Source of the DNA: Flavobacterium supellecticarium
GTDB lineage: Bacteria; Bacteroidota; Bacteroidia; Flavobacteriales; Flavobacteriaceae
Direction: 5' to 3'
Assembly: GCF_004801375.1 (NCBI RefSeq)
Contig: NZ_SSNZ01000001.1
Location: forward strand, 124,001 to 188,000
DNA length: 64,000 nt
The position numbers were made by a program, and so were the translations under genes. The notes under the pieces were generated by a model, which had not been told where the DNA came from, made no database searches, and saw only the letters and a list, made by a program, of their open reading frames with translations. How positions within the stretch are numbered: position 1 is the first letter of the stretch; each line of letters starts with the position of its first letter. This document shows, piece after piece, positions 43,309 through 52,000 of this stretch.

Positions 43309-43683
43309 ATGACACAAATAAAAGATCAGGGCATATTGCGCGAAACCAGCTGTAGCGAAGAACTTTTTGCGATTCGGGACAGCCTGGAAATCCTTGGCGG
43401 AAAATGGAAATTATTAATTTTGATTTACCTGAAAAACCGACAGGATCAATTGGTTCATTTTAAGATGATCGAACGCGGCATACAGGGAATCTCCGCAAAA
43501 ATGCTCAGTAAAGAGTTAAAAGAACTCGAAATAAACGAACTCGTTACCCGAACCATTCAGGATACGCGTCCGATTACCGTGACGTATGCACTAACTGACT
43601 ACGGAAAATCGGTTATTCCGGTTATTGAAGCCTTGGTACAATGGGGGTTTGATCATAGAATGATGATTAAAAAAACACGATAA
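43309..43683 (+). CDS. HxlR family transcriptional regulator
   Basis: 124-aa winged-helix protein of the HxlR type: SCSEELFAIRDSLEILGGKW (about 15-34), then KLLILIYLK, ISAKMLSKELKELEINELVT (recognition helix, about 65-84) and YALTDYGKSVIPVIEAL. Such dimers sense electrophiles or redox state, often through an N-terminal Cys; C14 here is a candidate. Divergent from the cupin gene, with a 12-bp palindrome in the shared promoter region. Confidence 0.9.
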   Translation: MTQIKDQGILRETSCSEELFAIRDSLEILGGKWKLLILIYLKNRQDQLVHFKMIERGIQGISAKMLSKELKELEINELVTRTIQDTRPITVTYALTDYGKSVIPVIEALVQWGFDHRMMIKKTR

Positions 43684-43688
43684 ATTTT

Positions 43689-43719
43689 AACCTGACAGGT
43701 CTTGAACACCTGTCAGGTT
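43689..43719. repeat. 31-bp palindromic repeat, copy R4
   Basis: AACCTGACAGGT / ACCTGTCAGGTT arms around a 7-nt centre, 6 bp after the HxlR stop and before a co-directional gene. A decayed half-site (TCCTGTCTGG) follows at about 43736. Confidence 0.85.
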
Positions 43720-43774
43720 TACTGAGGCTTTTGAGTCCTGTCTGGTTTTGTTGTATTTCGAAGTGTTAAATTTT

Positions 43775-43805
43775 TTGTATTTATGTATTCAACTACGTAG
43801 TTTTG
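43775..43805 (+). promoter_or_regulatory. Promoter of the GNAT-MarR operon with overlapping palindrome
   Basis: TTG 43775-43777, 20-bp spacer, TAGTTTTG 43798-43805. The perfect palindrome AACTACGTAGTT (43791-43802) covers the -7 box, a position where the MarR protein of the operon could repress its own transcription. Confidence 0.6.
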
Positions 43806-43826
43806 TCTTGTAAATAAAAAACAACT

Positions 43827-44324
43827 ATGGAAATTCGCATTCAACCCATCGGAAATGAACATTCAGCTGCGGCAATTGACTTGATTTTAAACATCCAGCA
43901 AAAGGAATTTAACGTTCCGATTACGATAGATGATCAACCGGATCTGTTGCAAATAGAAGCCTTTTATTATCAGGGTGGCGGTGCCTTTTGGGGCGCTTTT
44001 CACAACGACGAACTCGTAGGGACAATTGCTTTGATCAGATATGCCGATCAGGAAGGAGCGATTCGGAAAATGTTTGTCAAAAAAGAATTTCGAGGAAAAG
44101 AATACGGCATTGCTCAACAATTACTCGATATTTTGATTACTTATTGTAGGGAAAACGGAATCCGGGATTTGTATCTGGGAACGATTGCAATCTTGGAAGC
44201 CGCGCTTCGTTTTTACGAAAAGAATAACTTTGTGCGGATTGAAAAAACGAACTTACCGGATGCTTTTCCGTTAATGAGTGCCGATAATGTATTTTGCCAT
44301 TTAAACCTGGACAAACAGCCATGA
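43827..44324 (+). CDS. GNAT family N-acetyltransferase
   Basis: 165-aa GNAT domain with motif A IRKMFVKKEFRGKEYGIAQQ (about residues 71-90) and an ending LEAALRFYEKNNFVRIEKTN. Its TGA stop overlaps the ATG of the following MarR gene (ATGA at 44321-44324), so the two are translationally coupled. In such pairs the regulator often controls the acetyltransferase. Substrate unknown. Confidence 0.88.
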   Translation: MEIRIQPIGNEHSAAAIDLILNIQQKEFNVPITIDDQPDLLQIEAFYYQGGGAFWGAFHNDELVGTIALIRYADQEGAIRKMFVKKEFRGKEYGIAQQLLDILITYCRENGIRDLYLGTIAILEAALRFYEKNNFVRIEKTNLPDAFPLMSADNVFCHLNLDKQP

Positions 44325-44821
44325 ATATAATTGATGAATCCGGAATATTAGCCATATCGACAAGGTTACAACGCCTTAGTGAACAACTTCGTAAAGACGG
44401 AGCGCAGGTTTATAAGGCTTATGGAATCGCATTCGAACCCAAATGGTTCCCTGTGATCTATACGCTGTACCATAAAGAGAAGCTGAGTGTCGTGGAAATC
44501 GCAAATGAGATTGGATATACGCATCCGTCTACGATTAGTTTGCTAAAAGAACTCGAAAAACAAAAACTGATTCGTTCGGTAAAAGATAAGGAAGACGAAC
44601 GTAAACGGCGTATACTGTTAACATCCAAAGGTTTGGAACTAATCGAACAGATGAAACCTGTGTGGGACGTTATTCGCATCGCTTTAAACGAAATTGCCGA
44701 CAACCAGAATGCATTGTTGGCGGCGATTACCGAAGCCGAAAATAAAATTGCTACCCAAAGTTTTCTACAACGGGTCTTGCAATTAAAACAGGAACAGAAG
44801 GCGGGGACATTGGAAAAATAG
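44321..44821 (+). CDS. MarR family transcriptional regulator
   Basis: About 166 aa from ATG 44321 (MNIIDESGILAISTRLQRLS); the frame reaches back to 44294 inside the GNAT gene. Winged-helix core: VVEIANEIGYTHPSTISLLK (about 70-89) and KDKEDERKRRILLTSKG, the MarR wing. It probably binds the palindrome AACTACGTAGTT at the operon promoter. Overlaps the GNAT stop by 4 bp. Confidence 0.88.
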   Translation: MNIIDESGILAISTRLQRLSEQLRKDGAQVYKAYGIAFEPKWFPVIYTLYHKEKLSVVEIANEIGYTHPSTISLLKELEKQKLIRSVKDKEDERKRRILLTSKGLELIEQMKPVWDVIRIALNEIADNQNALLAAITEAENKIATQSFLQRVLQLKQEQKAGTLEK

Positions 44822-44849
44822 TATATTTGAGTAGCTAAAAATTAGTACA

Positions 44850-45239
44850 ATGTTTACACTGGAACAGATCAAAACAGCCCATGCAAAAGTGAAATCGGGT
44901 GCCGATTTCCCGAATTATATTCAGGATCTGATTGGATTAGGAGTAACCTTTTATAAGACTTTTGTATCCGATGGTCATACGGAATATTTTGGAAATCAAG
45001 AGTATCGGATTACATCTGATCCGGTATATGATGTGTTTATAATTGCTTCGGAAAGCAACCGTACGGACTTTCAAAATGACCTTAAAGCACACCAACAGGG
45101 ACAAACCGATTATCGGACTTTTTGTAAAGATTGCGCCCGTTCGGGTATAGCAAAGTGGACTGTAGATTTGCAAAAAAGAACCTGTACGTATTACGATCTG
45201 TCCGAGAATGAAATGCTGATCGAAAGAATACCAGGTTAA
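44850..45239 (+). CDS. DUF1398 family protein
   Basis: 129 aa of the DUF1398 (YbcV-like) family: KVKSGADFPNYIQDLIGLGV, TFYKTFVSDGHTEYFG, and DCARSGIAKWTVDLQKRTCT are the typical conserved blocks. Cytoplasmic, function unknown. It lies 28 bp after the MarR gene and may be part of the same transcript. Its TAA stop overlaps the TAA of the convergent LuxR gene in the shared TTAA. Confidence 0.8.
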   Translation: MFTLEQIKTAHAKVKSGADFPNYIQDLIGLGVTFYKTFVSDGHTEYFGNQEYRITSDPVYDVFIIASESNRTDFQNDLKAHQQGQTDYRTFCKDCARSGIAKWTVDLQKRTCTYYDLSENEMLIERIPG

Positions 45240-45976
45240 ATCCAACCTTCCCGAATCGCCTTTGAACCCAGTTCAACCAGACTTTTACAATCCGATTTTG
45301 CCATAATATTTTTGCGATGGGTGTTGACGGTATGCATGGAAATGTTGAGCAAATCGGCAATTTCACAGGTGGTTTTTCCAGTAATGATCAATTCTAAAAT
45401 CTGCCGTTCCCGTTTGGTAAAAAGGACCTGTTTTGTGTTTTGACCGACAGTATTATAAAAGGAAGGTTCGCCATCCAATCCGATAAAAGAAAGCCCCGAA
45501 GGAATAGTGTCGACTTTCATATGGGAAATATCCGTTTGTATTCCCAACACACGGATCACCGATCCTTTTTCATCACTTTGAATCGTGATCGTTTGCATCA
45601 ATATCCATTTGTATGAACCATCGGCACATCGCAAACGGTAATCGTAACTCACCTTATACTTTAAAACCTTATCCGGCGGTAATGCATTAAAAAATGCTGT
45701 GACCTGTTGTTCGTACATCATAAAACGATTCAAGTCGTCCGGGTGAATATTGGTTAGAATATAGTCGACATTAAAATCGGTTGTACAGGAAATCCCTAAT
45801 ACGTTTTTTACGGAATCACTAACGAATTCAATTTCTACATGGGGTAGGTTTACAATATAGTAGTAGAAATCACCAACATGGAAGATATTTAGTAACTTTT
45901 TATAGACTTCCAATTCAAAAGAGGGCGGTGTATTGCCGTCGTGATACCGGGCAATCTGATGCCAGGTTTTTTTCAT
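45236..45976 (-). CDS. LuxR-type regulator with PAS-like sensor domain
   Basis: About 246 aa from ATG 45976 (MKKTWHQIARYH); in-frame ATGs at 46000 and 46042 are alternatives. The N-terminal ~130 residues are PAS-like (FHVGDFYYYIVNLPHVEIEF, then a PAC-like YKVSYDYRLRCADGSYKWIL), and the C-terminal 65 residues are a LuxR/GerE helix-turn-helix (LFTKRERQILELIITGKTTC, then HTVNTHRKNIMAKSDC). Ligand unknown; no receiver domain. Confidence 0.88.
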   Translation of the reverse strand: MKKTWHQIARYHDGNTPPSFELEVYKKLLNIFHVGDFYYYIVNLPHVEIEFVSDSVKNVLGISCTTDFNVDYILTNIHPDDLNRFMMYEQQVTAFFNALPPDKVLKYKVSYDYRLRCADGSYKWILMQTITIQSDEKGSVIRVLGIQTDISHMKVDTIPSGLSFIGLDGEPSFYNTVGQNTKQVLFTKRERQILELIITGKTTCEIADLLNISMHTVNTHRKNIMAKSDCKSLVELGSKAIREGWI

Positions 45977-46268
45977 TGTATTGAACTTTAGTAGCTCCAT
46001 AAATAGAAAAATAGTACACGTAAATGTAAATAAAATTCTCAAATTGAGAAATAAAAAATCACTACTATTAGCGATTTTATTGTTACGTTATTTGAAATAT
46101 ATTAGAGTATTGATTCAGTTTAACGGTTTGTTATACTGATTTTAGTCCTAAATACAAGAAAGTTAGTAAGCTTTAGGTGTAAAGATATGACAGAGCTGTA
46201 TTGCGAGGAATCTTTTGTTTTGGGGCGTTTTGTGTATAAAATAATAGTAACCATAAAACCATTAGACT

Positions 46269-46631
46269 ATGAAATCAGTACTACTAAAAACCGTATGCTT
46301 GCTTTTTTTTACATTGGCTCCGTTTAAAATGCAATCCCAAACATTCAATCAGTATTATGCTACGGTCGATGTATTAAATTCGGCAGGTGGAAATCCGCAT
46401 GATTTTATTTTTTCATACGATGTCGTTAACGGGGTGCATACTTGTGCCAACAATTTTGAAATCGTCAATAATTTAAACGTACCGACGAGTTTTAATTTTA
46501 GGATTTATATTAATAAAGCACTTATTTATACCGGAAATGTAGCTTTAGTGGCCTACGGGCGGGTGTTTTTTAACGATGCGTATGTTAATTGCTATTCATC
46601 GACTTTTCCAGTAGAGGTACAGGTATTTTAA
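46269..46631 (+). CDS. Secreted hypothetical protein
   Basis: 120 aa with a signal peptide (MKSVLLKTVCLLFFTLAPFK) and a small beta-rich mature domain with two Cys (GVHTCANNFE, YVNCYSSTF) that could form a disulfide. No family recognised. The 226 bp upstream (46043-46268) show no gene or clear element. Confidence 0.5.
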   Translation: MKSVLLKTVCLLFFTLAPFKMQSQTFNQYYATVDVLNSAGGNPHDFIFSYDVVNGVHTCANNFEIVNNLNVPTSFNFRIYINKALIYTGNVALVAYGRVFFNDAYVNCYSSTFPVEVQVF

Positions 46632-46703
46632 TAAAGCGCAAGATTCGGGTTTTATAAAAGAGGCGTATTGTCAATTTTTGCAGGGTAATTAAAAATAAAA
46701 ACC

Positions 46704-47456
46704 ATGCAGCGATTTCAAAACAAATTTGCCCTGATAACCGGAGGAACCAATGGAATGGGGCTAGCCACAGCCCAACAATTTATAGCCGAAGGCGGACAGG
46801 TGATCATCACGGGGCGTAGTGCCGAAACGGTCAATAAAGCCATCACAGCATTAGGGCCAAACAGCCACGGTATTGTATCCAATGCGGGCAATATGCAGGA
46901 TCTGATGCAATTACAGCAATTGGTACGTACGTATACCGATTCTCTCGATCTGATCTTTTTAAATGCCGGCTACGGTCGGTTTGCGACTATCGAACAAGCC
47001 GATGAGGTTCATTTTGATGAGTTGTTCAATATGTTGGTAAAAGGACCTTTTTTTACCGTTCAACAACTCTTACCGTTATTGCAACCGGGAAGTAGTATTG
47101 TGTTTAATACGTCTTTTGTGACGGAAGTGGGAATGGCTAATTTTTCGGTGTATTCCGCGGCAAAATCGGCGGTACAATCGTTTATCAAAACCTTTGCGGC
47201 CGAGTTAACAGCGAAGGGTATTCGTGTAAATGGAATCAGTCCGGGGCATATTAAAACGAATATTTATAGCAATACAGGACTTACGACCGAACAGATCGAA
47301 AGTGCCGTTACGGCCTTAATCCCGACGATTCCGTTTCAACGGCAAGGCGATCCCTCGGAAATTGCGAATGCGGTATTGTTTCTCGCTTCGGAAGCGGCTT
47401 CCTATATCCACGGGACAGAATTAAAAGTAGATGCCGGTATTTCGGTAATCCGCTAA
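46704..47456 (+). CDS. Short-chain dehydrogenase/reductase (SDR) family oxidoreductase
   Basis: 250-aa classical SDR: Rossmann Gly-rich motif ALITGGTNGMGLATAQQFIA (about 10-29), NAGYGRF in place of NNAG, the Ser in NTSFVTEVG and catalytic YSAAKSA (Tyr/Lys near 149-153), and a C-terminal SEAASYIHGTELKVDAGISV typical of SDRs annotated as putative reductases. Cofactor NAD(P); the basic residue in IITGRSAE favours NADP but is not decisive. Single gene. Confidence 0.92.
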   Translation: MQRFQNKFALITGGTNGMGLATAQQFIAEGGQVIITGRSAETVNKAITALGPNSHGIVSNAGNMQDLMQLQQLVRTYTDSLDLIFLNAGYGRFATIEQADEVHFDELFNMLVKGPFFTVQQLLPLLQPGSSIVFNTSFVTEVGMANFSVYSAAKSAVQSFIKTFAAELTAKGIRVNGISPGHIKTNIYSNTGLTTEQIESAVTALIPTIPFQRQGDPSEIANAVLFLASEAASYIHGTELKVDAGISVIR

Positions 47457-47460
47457 AAAA

Positions 47461-47483
47461 AACGGTGACTATTAGTCACCGTT
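47461..47483 (-). terminator. Intrinsic terminator of the esterase gene
   Basis: A perfect 10-bp stem (AACGGTGACT / AGTCACCGTT, loop ATT). The run of A on the plus strand just before it gives a T tract on the minus-strand transcript. Confidence 0.75.
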
Positions 47484-47509
47484 ATATATTTGAAATCGTC
47501 AAATTAGTC

Positions 47510-48619
47510 TTATTCCAGAAGTTTTTTAAGCGTCTCGGTCACTTTTTCCTGACCGTCTACAGCCGAATTGTAGATAAAACCATGTGTGCCGCTATCCAGA
47601 ACTTCCATTGACCATTTGTCAAATTTATGTTGGTTGTAGATTTTAAGTACGTCATCGATTTTATAGGTGGCGTCATCTTTGGTATTGATACTGATAATCG
47701 GTCGGGTTGTGTCGAATTTGCTAAAATCCAATGGTTCAAATTCGAGTTTCGGAATAGCCGAAAACGTATAGAACCCTTTAAATAGTTTCGGATGATGTTG
47801 CGCAAACCAAAAAGTGGCACGCCCCCCAATAGACATACCGCCTAAGACTACATTTTTTTTATCGTATTTGTATTTCGACTCAAAACCGTTAAGAATTTGC
47901 ATAATGGCCTCGAAACTTTTTTCGTTGTTATACCAGTTAAACGATTCCCGTGCGATAGGGTAAATCACGATGGCATTTAAGATCCGTGCCGTGGTAAAAA
48001 TAGGCTCACTTTGTAACTCCGGGTTTTCATACAGTTCTTTAAAATTTGTTAATCCGGTACCACCGTGAAGAAAAACAATTACCGGTAGTTTACTTTTTTG
48101 CTTCGGACTTTTCGGAACATATACCAGATACGGAAAATCAACCGTGTCGACTTTTTGAAAAAGCAAGGTATAGCCCGGTTTGATTTTGGCATTGTCGTAC
48201 AGATTTTTTTTCCAGTCTTCGGATGCTTTTTGAATCTTTTCTTTATTAGCAGTATTCTGATTTTTCATTTCGGAAATAACCTTTTTCCATTCGTCTTTGC
48301 TATGTAGGTTGGCAAAATCCGGCATATTCTGGATAAATTCGATTTCATTATCCTCCAGTCCAAAGCCTTTGGAAGTAGCTTTTTGTAACATTTTAATCGC
48401 CAGATCTTCCTCGTGGTTTAGATTGGCCGACAAAGCAGCATAATAATACACAAAATAGTTGCTGATATCTTCCATTGCAATGGCCTTTTGATAGGTTTCG
48501 GAAGCCATTTTGTAGTTTTTAGCCGTATAGGCATATTGCGCCTGTCCGATAAGCTCGTTAAGATCCTGCGAAAAAGAAAGAAAGGGAAGAAGTAGGAATA
48601 GTATTTTTAGGGATTTCAT
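47510..48619 (-). CDS. TPR-containing alpha/beta hydrolase, secreted
   Basis: 369 aa. Signal peptide (MKSLKILFLLLPFLSFSQ), then TPR-like repeats (NELIGQAQYAYTAKNYKMAS, about 20-100), then an alpha/beta hydrolase (about 150-369) with oxyanion-side VIVFLHGGTGLTNF, the nucleophile elbow VVLGGMSIGGRATFW (Ser about 268) and a C-terminal His in MEVLDSGTHGFIY. Likely a periplasmic esterase or feruloyl-esterase-like enzyme. A second, truncated copy of its N-terminal part lies at 54585-54872. Confidence 0.85.
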   Translation of the reverse strand: MKSLKILFLLLPFLSFSQDLNELIGQAQYAYTAKNYKMASETYQKAIAMEDISNYFVYYYAALSANLNHEEDLAIKMLQKATSKGFGLEDNEIEFIQNMPDFANLHSKDEWKKVISEMKNQNTANKEKIQKASEDWKKNLYDNAKIKPGYTLLFQKVDTVDFPYLVYVPKSPKQKSKLPVIVFLHGGTGLTNFKELYENPELQSEPIFTTARILNAIVIYPIARESFNWYNNEKSFEAIMQILNGFESKYKYDKKNVVLGGMSIGGRATFWFAQHHPKLFKGFYTFSAIPKLEFEPLDFSKFDTTRPIISINTKDDATYKIDDVLKIYNQHKFDKWSMEVLDSGTHGFIYNSAVDGQEKVTETLKKLLE

Positions 48620-48718
48620 AATGTGTTTTGAAACTAAATTGTTGGAATTACAAATATATCCAAGTTCGGGAGATAAAATAAAATTGATCGTATAAAAACA
48701 GGCGTATTAGTATGTTAA

Positions 48719-48827
48719 AACCATAAATCGCCCTGTAATTTTTATTCTATCGTATTTCACTTATATTTGCTACCTAAATAGACACTAAACACATTTTGAT
48801 ATGTCAGACGATAAGAAGGTTATCTAA
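48719..48827 (+). pseudogene. Duplicated ettA promoter with 8-codon ettA start
   Basis: This stretch matches 55799-55903 except for a few substitutions. It holds the -7 box TATATTTG (48762-48769) and an ATG (48801) followed by SDDKKVI and a TAA where the real ettA continues with FSM. A truncated promoter-plus-start copy left at the left edge of the island; if active it would transcribe into the 3' end of the NTPase gene as antisense. The rest of 48620-49080 is AT-rich and empty apart from the NTPase terminator. Confidence 0.75.
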
Positions 48828-49012
48828 TTATTTTAATTTATTCATTTTAAAATGTTTATATTTTAAACTTCTCTAAAGTGGGAAGTTTTTGTTTTTAAGT
48901 GGGAATGTTTGATTGAAAATTTAGATAAGAATTGTATCAGTTTACAATGATAGAATTGTTCATAAAAGTTTAATGAATATAGTTGGTATGGGCTTATCAA
49001 ATTGATTTAAAT

Positions 49013-49041
49013 AAAAAAGAGATACTCGTGTATCACTTTTT
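49013..49041 (-). terminator. Terminator of the NTPase operon
   Basis: Hairpin AAAAAGAGATAC / GTATCACTTTTT with one internal mismatch and a TCGT loop; read on the minus strand it ends in a T tract, 40 bp after the NTPase stop. Confidence 0.65.
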
Positions 49042-49080
49042 CTTTTTGTAGTCCTAATCACTTGTTTTTAAATAATTCTA

Positions 49081-52000
49081 TTATTTTGACCTTTTATATA
49101 AAATCAAATTTTCTCTAATGTAATATGCTTTTGAGGATCCAAGATTAATCATTAAATTCAAAAACCACAAGAATTCTTCTAATAGTGAATCGTCTTCTTT
49201 GATTTCCTTGAGTTTGTTTTTAAAGCATCTCATGATTAGTTTTTCTCCGTAATAGTAATTTACGCTTAGTAATTGCTTCGTGTCCGATTTCAGATGTTTT
49301 GTCAGGATTTTTATTGCTTGAGGATTTAAGCTTTGAAATCCAATACCCGATAAGAGTTGCATTAAAGCTTTGATATTTATATAATCAAGTTTGCAGATTT
49401 TCTTTAAATAAATATCAGCTTGGTTATCATGTTGTAATACAAACCAATCCTCTGCTTCTGATTTCCAATAATTACCATAGAATAAAAATTCTTTGCTGAA
49501 TAGATAGAGTCCAGAGTTTATTTTATCATATAGAGTATTCCAAAAATTCCAGAAGTTATTTAGCATTGCTTCAACACCGTGGTTGCTATCAATCTTATAA
49601 TACATCCATTCTACAATATTTTCAATATATTCAATTGCGTAATGACTCTTACGTTTGCTCGAATCGTAATTCGCTCCTGTATCGATTATAAATTCAAAAA
49701 AGGAATTTGTGTTTTTGTTAAAAGGAATTTCAAACAAAAAATCTATAATCGTTTCTCTAATAGTCAAACCAATTTTATAGTAATTAGTCGATCTATATCC
49801 GTCTTCTTCTAATGAATAAGATTCCATGTGAGCGTTAAAAACCGCTTTCAAGTAGCTATATGAAAAGTTATATTCCTCGTAGATTGGGAAAATATGTGTC
49901 GCTTTATCTAAGTCCCAATAAGAATATTTTGAATAAGACAAATCGGAGAACTCATATTCATCAAAATTATTTTCAATAAAATCTAAAATCTTCTTTTCTT
50001 CCGTTTGAATTTCATCTAACTGTTGTTCTGAATATTGGAAATGGTGCGGATGTTTTTTGTTAAACTCAGCATATAAAAGTAATCCGATAAAAGAGTTATA
50101 AGCGAATTGGTAATCAGCATTCCATACATATTTTTTAAATGAGTAGTATAGATGTTTTAAGTGAATATCTAAATCTGTGTGAAAGTCCCTAACAAACAGG
50201 AATAGTAAACCTCTGATTTTATCAATCTGATCATCACTTAATCTATTCTTGAAAAGAAGTAATTTTGGTAATGAACCATAAACAGAATCATTATCATAAA
50301 TGCTTAAAGAAAAATCTAAATTTTCAAAATCATATCTTTCCCTTTTTTTGCGCTCATAAAGTTTTTGCGCTATTTCTAAAATTGTATGGACGCAAAATTC
50401 AAATTCTTCATTATTTAATTTCTCACTAAATAAATCCAACCCTAAAGTGGCTAACGTCCCAATAGGGAAGGAGTCTATGAGGGTTAGTTTTGACGTATCA
50501 ACATTTTTAGAATATTCTAAGCATTCTTTCCAATATTCATAAGTTTTATTTTCTTCCGATTTCTTTAAAAAAGTCTGTGATACCCATAAGCTATATCGTG
50601 AGTATTCATCTCTGAATTTGCCTTGTTCCTCATTTTTTTTCATTTCTGATTCTAAAGCATTATCGAGGGAATAATTCGGAGCTATCTGAATCACTCTTTT
50701 TCCATCATGCTCAACTTCTTCTACTTTTTGTTTCCTACCATCAATCTCGGATAGCAATTTCAGAAAGTAAACATCTTCTTTACTATGCTTATTCTCCAAA
50801 TGATCAAACATTTCAAAAAGCTCACCATTCAGATTTCCGTAGAAAAGTTGATATTGGATTAAAAAACCATTTAGACCTTTATGATATTTCTGTCTATGTT
50901 CCCATTTCAATGCTTCTTTTCTTTCATCATCACACAAATCCGCTTCCCAAGAAGCATTTGGTAATCCGAGCAAAGAACCGGCGGAATATTCACCAATCCA
51001 TCTTTGACTTTCCCATTCAAAAAAATGTTTGTCAGTTAATAGGGGTAAAAATTTATTGCCAGCTTTTTTAGGATAAGCTTGAGCAATACTTGCAAGAACG
51101 GAAATGAGAACGACCGAATTACTTTTCGTATATATCTGATCAAAAAATGATTGAATTATTTCGTCAATTTTTTCGGATTCAATTTTACCTAACTCATATA
51201 AATATCTTTCTAGGGCAACTACTACCGACTGCAATAAATTAGGAACGGTAATTTGTCCTCCGCGATTTATTAACCATAAATAAGCAGATCCATAAATCGA
51301 ATAGTTTGTTTTATTGTACAGAATATCTACGGTACTAATATCATCAGATGTTCTTGCGAAACCATCATCTTTTAAAAAATCTGATTTGACGTAATGCTCC
51401 GTGCAATAATTTGTAAACTCTATTATGAAACCTAATGCTTTCCAGGGATGAAATTTAAGGAGTTTAAAAACGAACGTTTGATAAGCACTTTGGGGAAAAT
51501 AACTTAAGTCGTGCTTATCCCTCAGTCCGAAATGATGATCTATTCCATAGCTTGAATGTTCAAAACCAAATCGACTTTTGGATTTTACTTTTTTGTATTT
51601 CCATTTTAAGTTCGCTAATGCAATCAATTCTTCTGGAAAGAATCTTGGTAGTGTTCCTGAATGGAAATGAGAGAGAGCATATTTTATTTGCGTACGTTTT
51701 TTATCTCGAATTTTATAATTCTCCTCTTCATCTTTAACGAATAGATTATCAAGTAATATCTTAATTTCATCAGGTATATATTCCGCTAGTTGATAAAGTA
51801 ATTTTATTCCTTTCTCGGTCAACGAATTACTTTCTCCCGCATTCATCCAATCCACTCCTTCGTCAAAACTTTCTAATATTTTATAGACTATTTTGCCAAC
51901 ATATTGCGGAGTATCTGGGGTCGTTATTTTACCATAATACAAGATGTTTTCCCAATCATACAAAAACCTCAGGATTTGGGTGTATATTTCTGTCAATACT

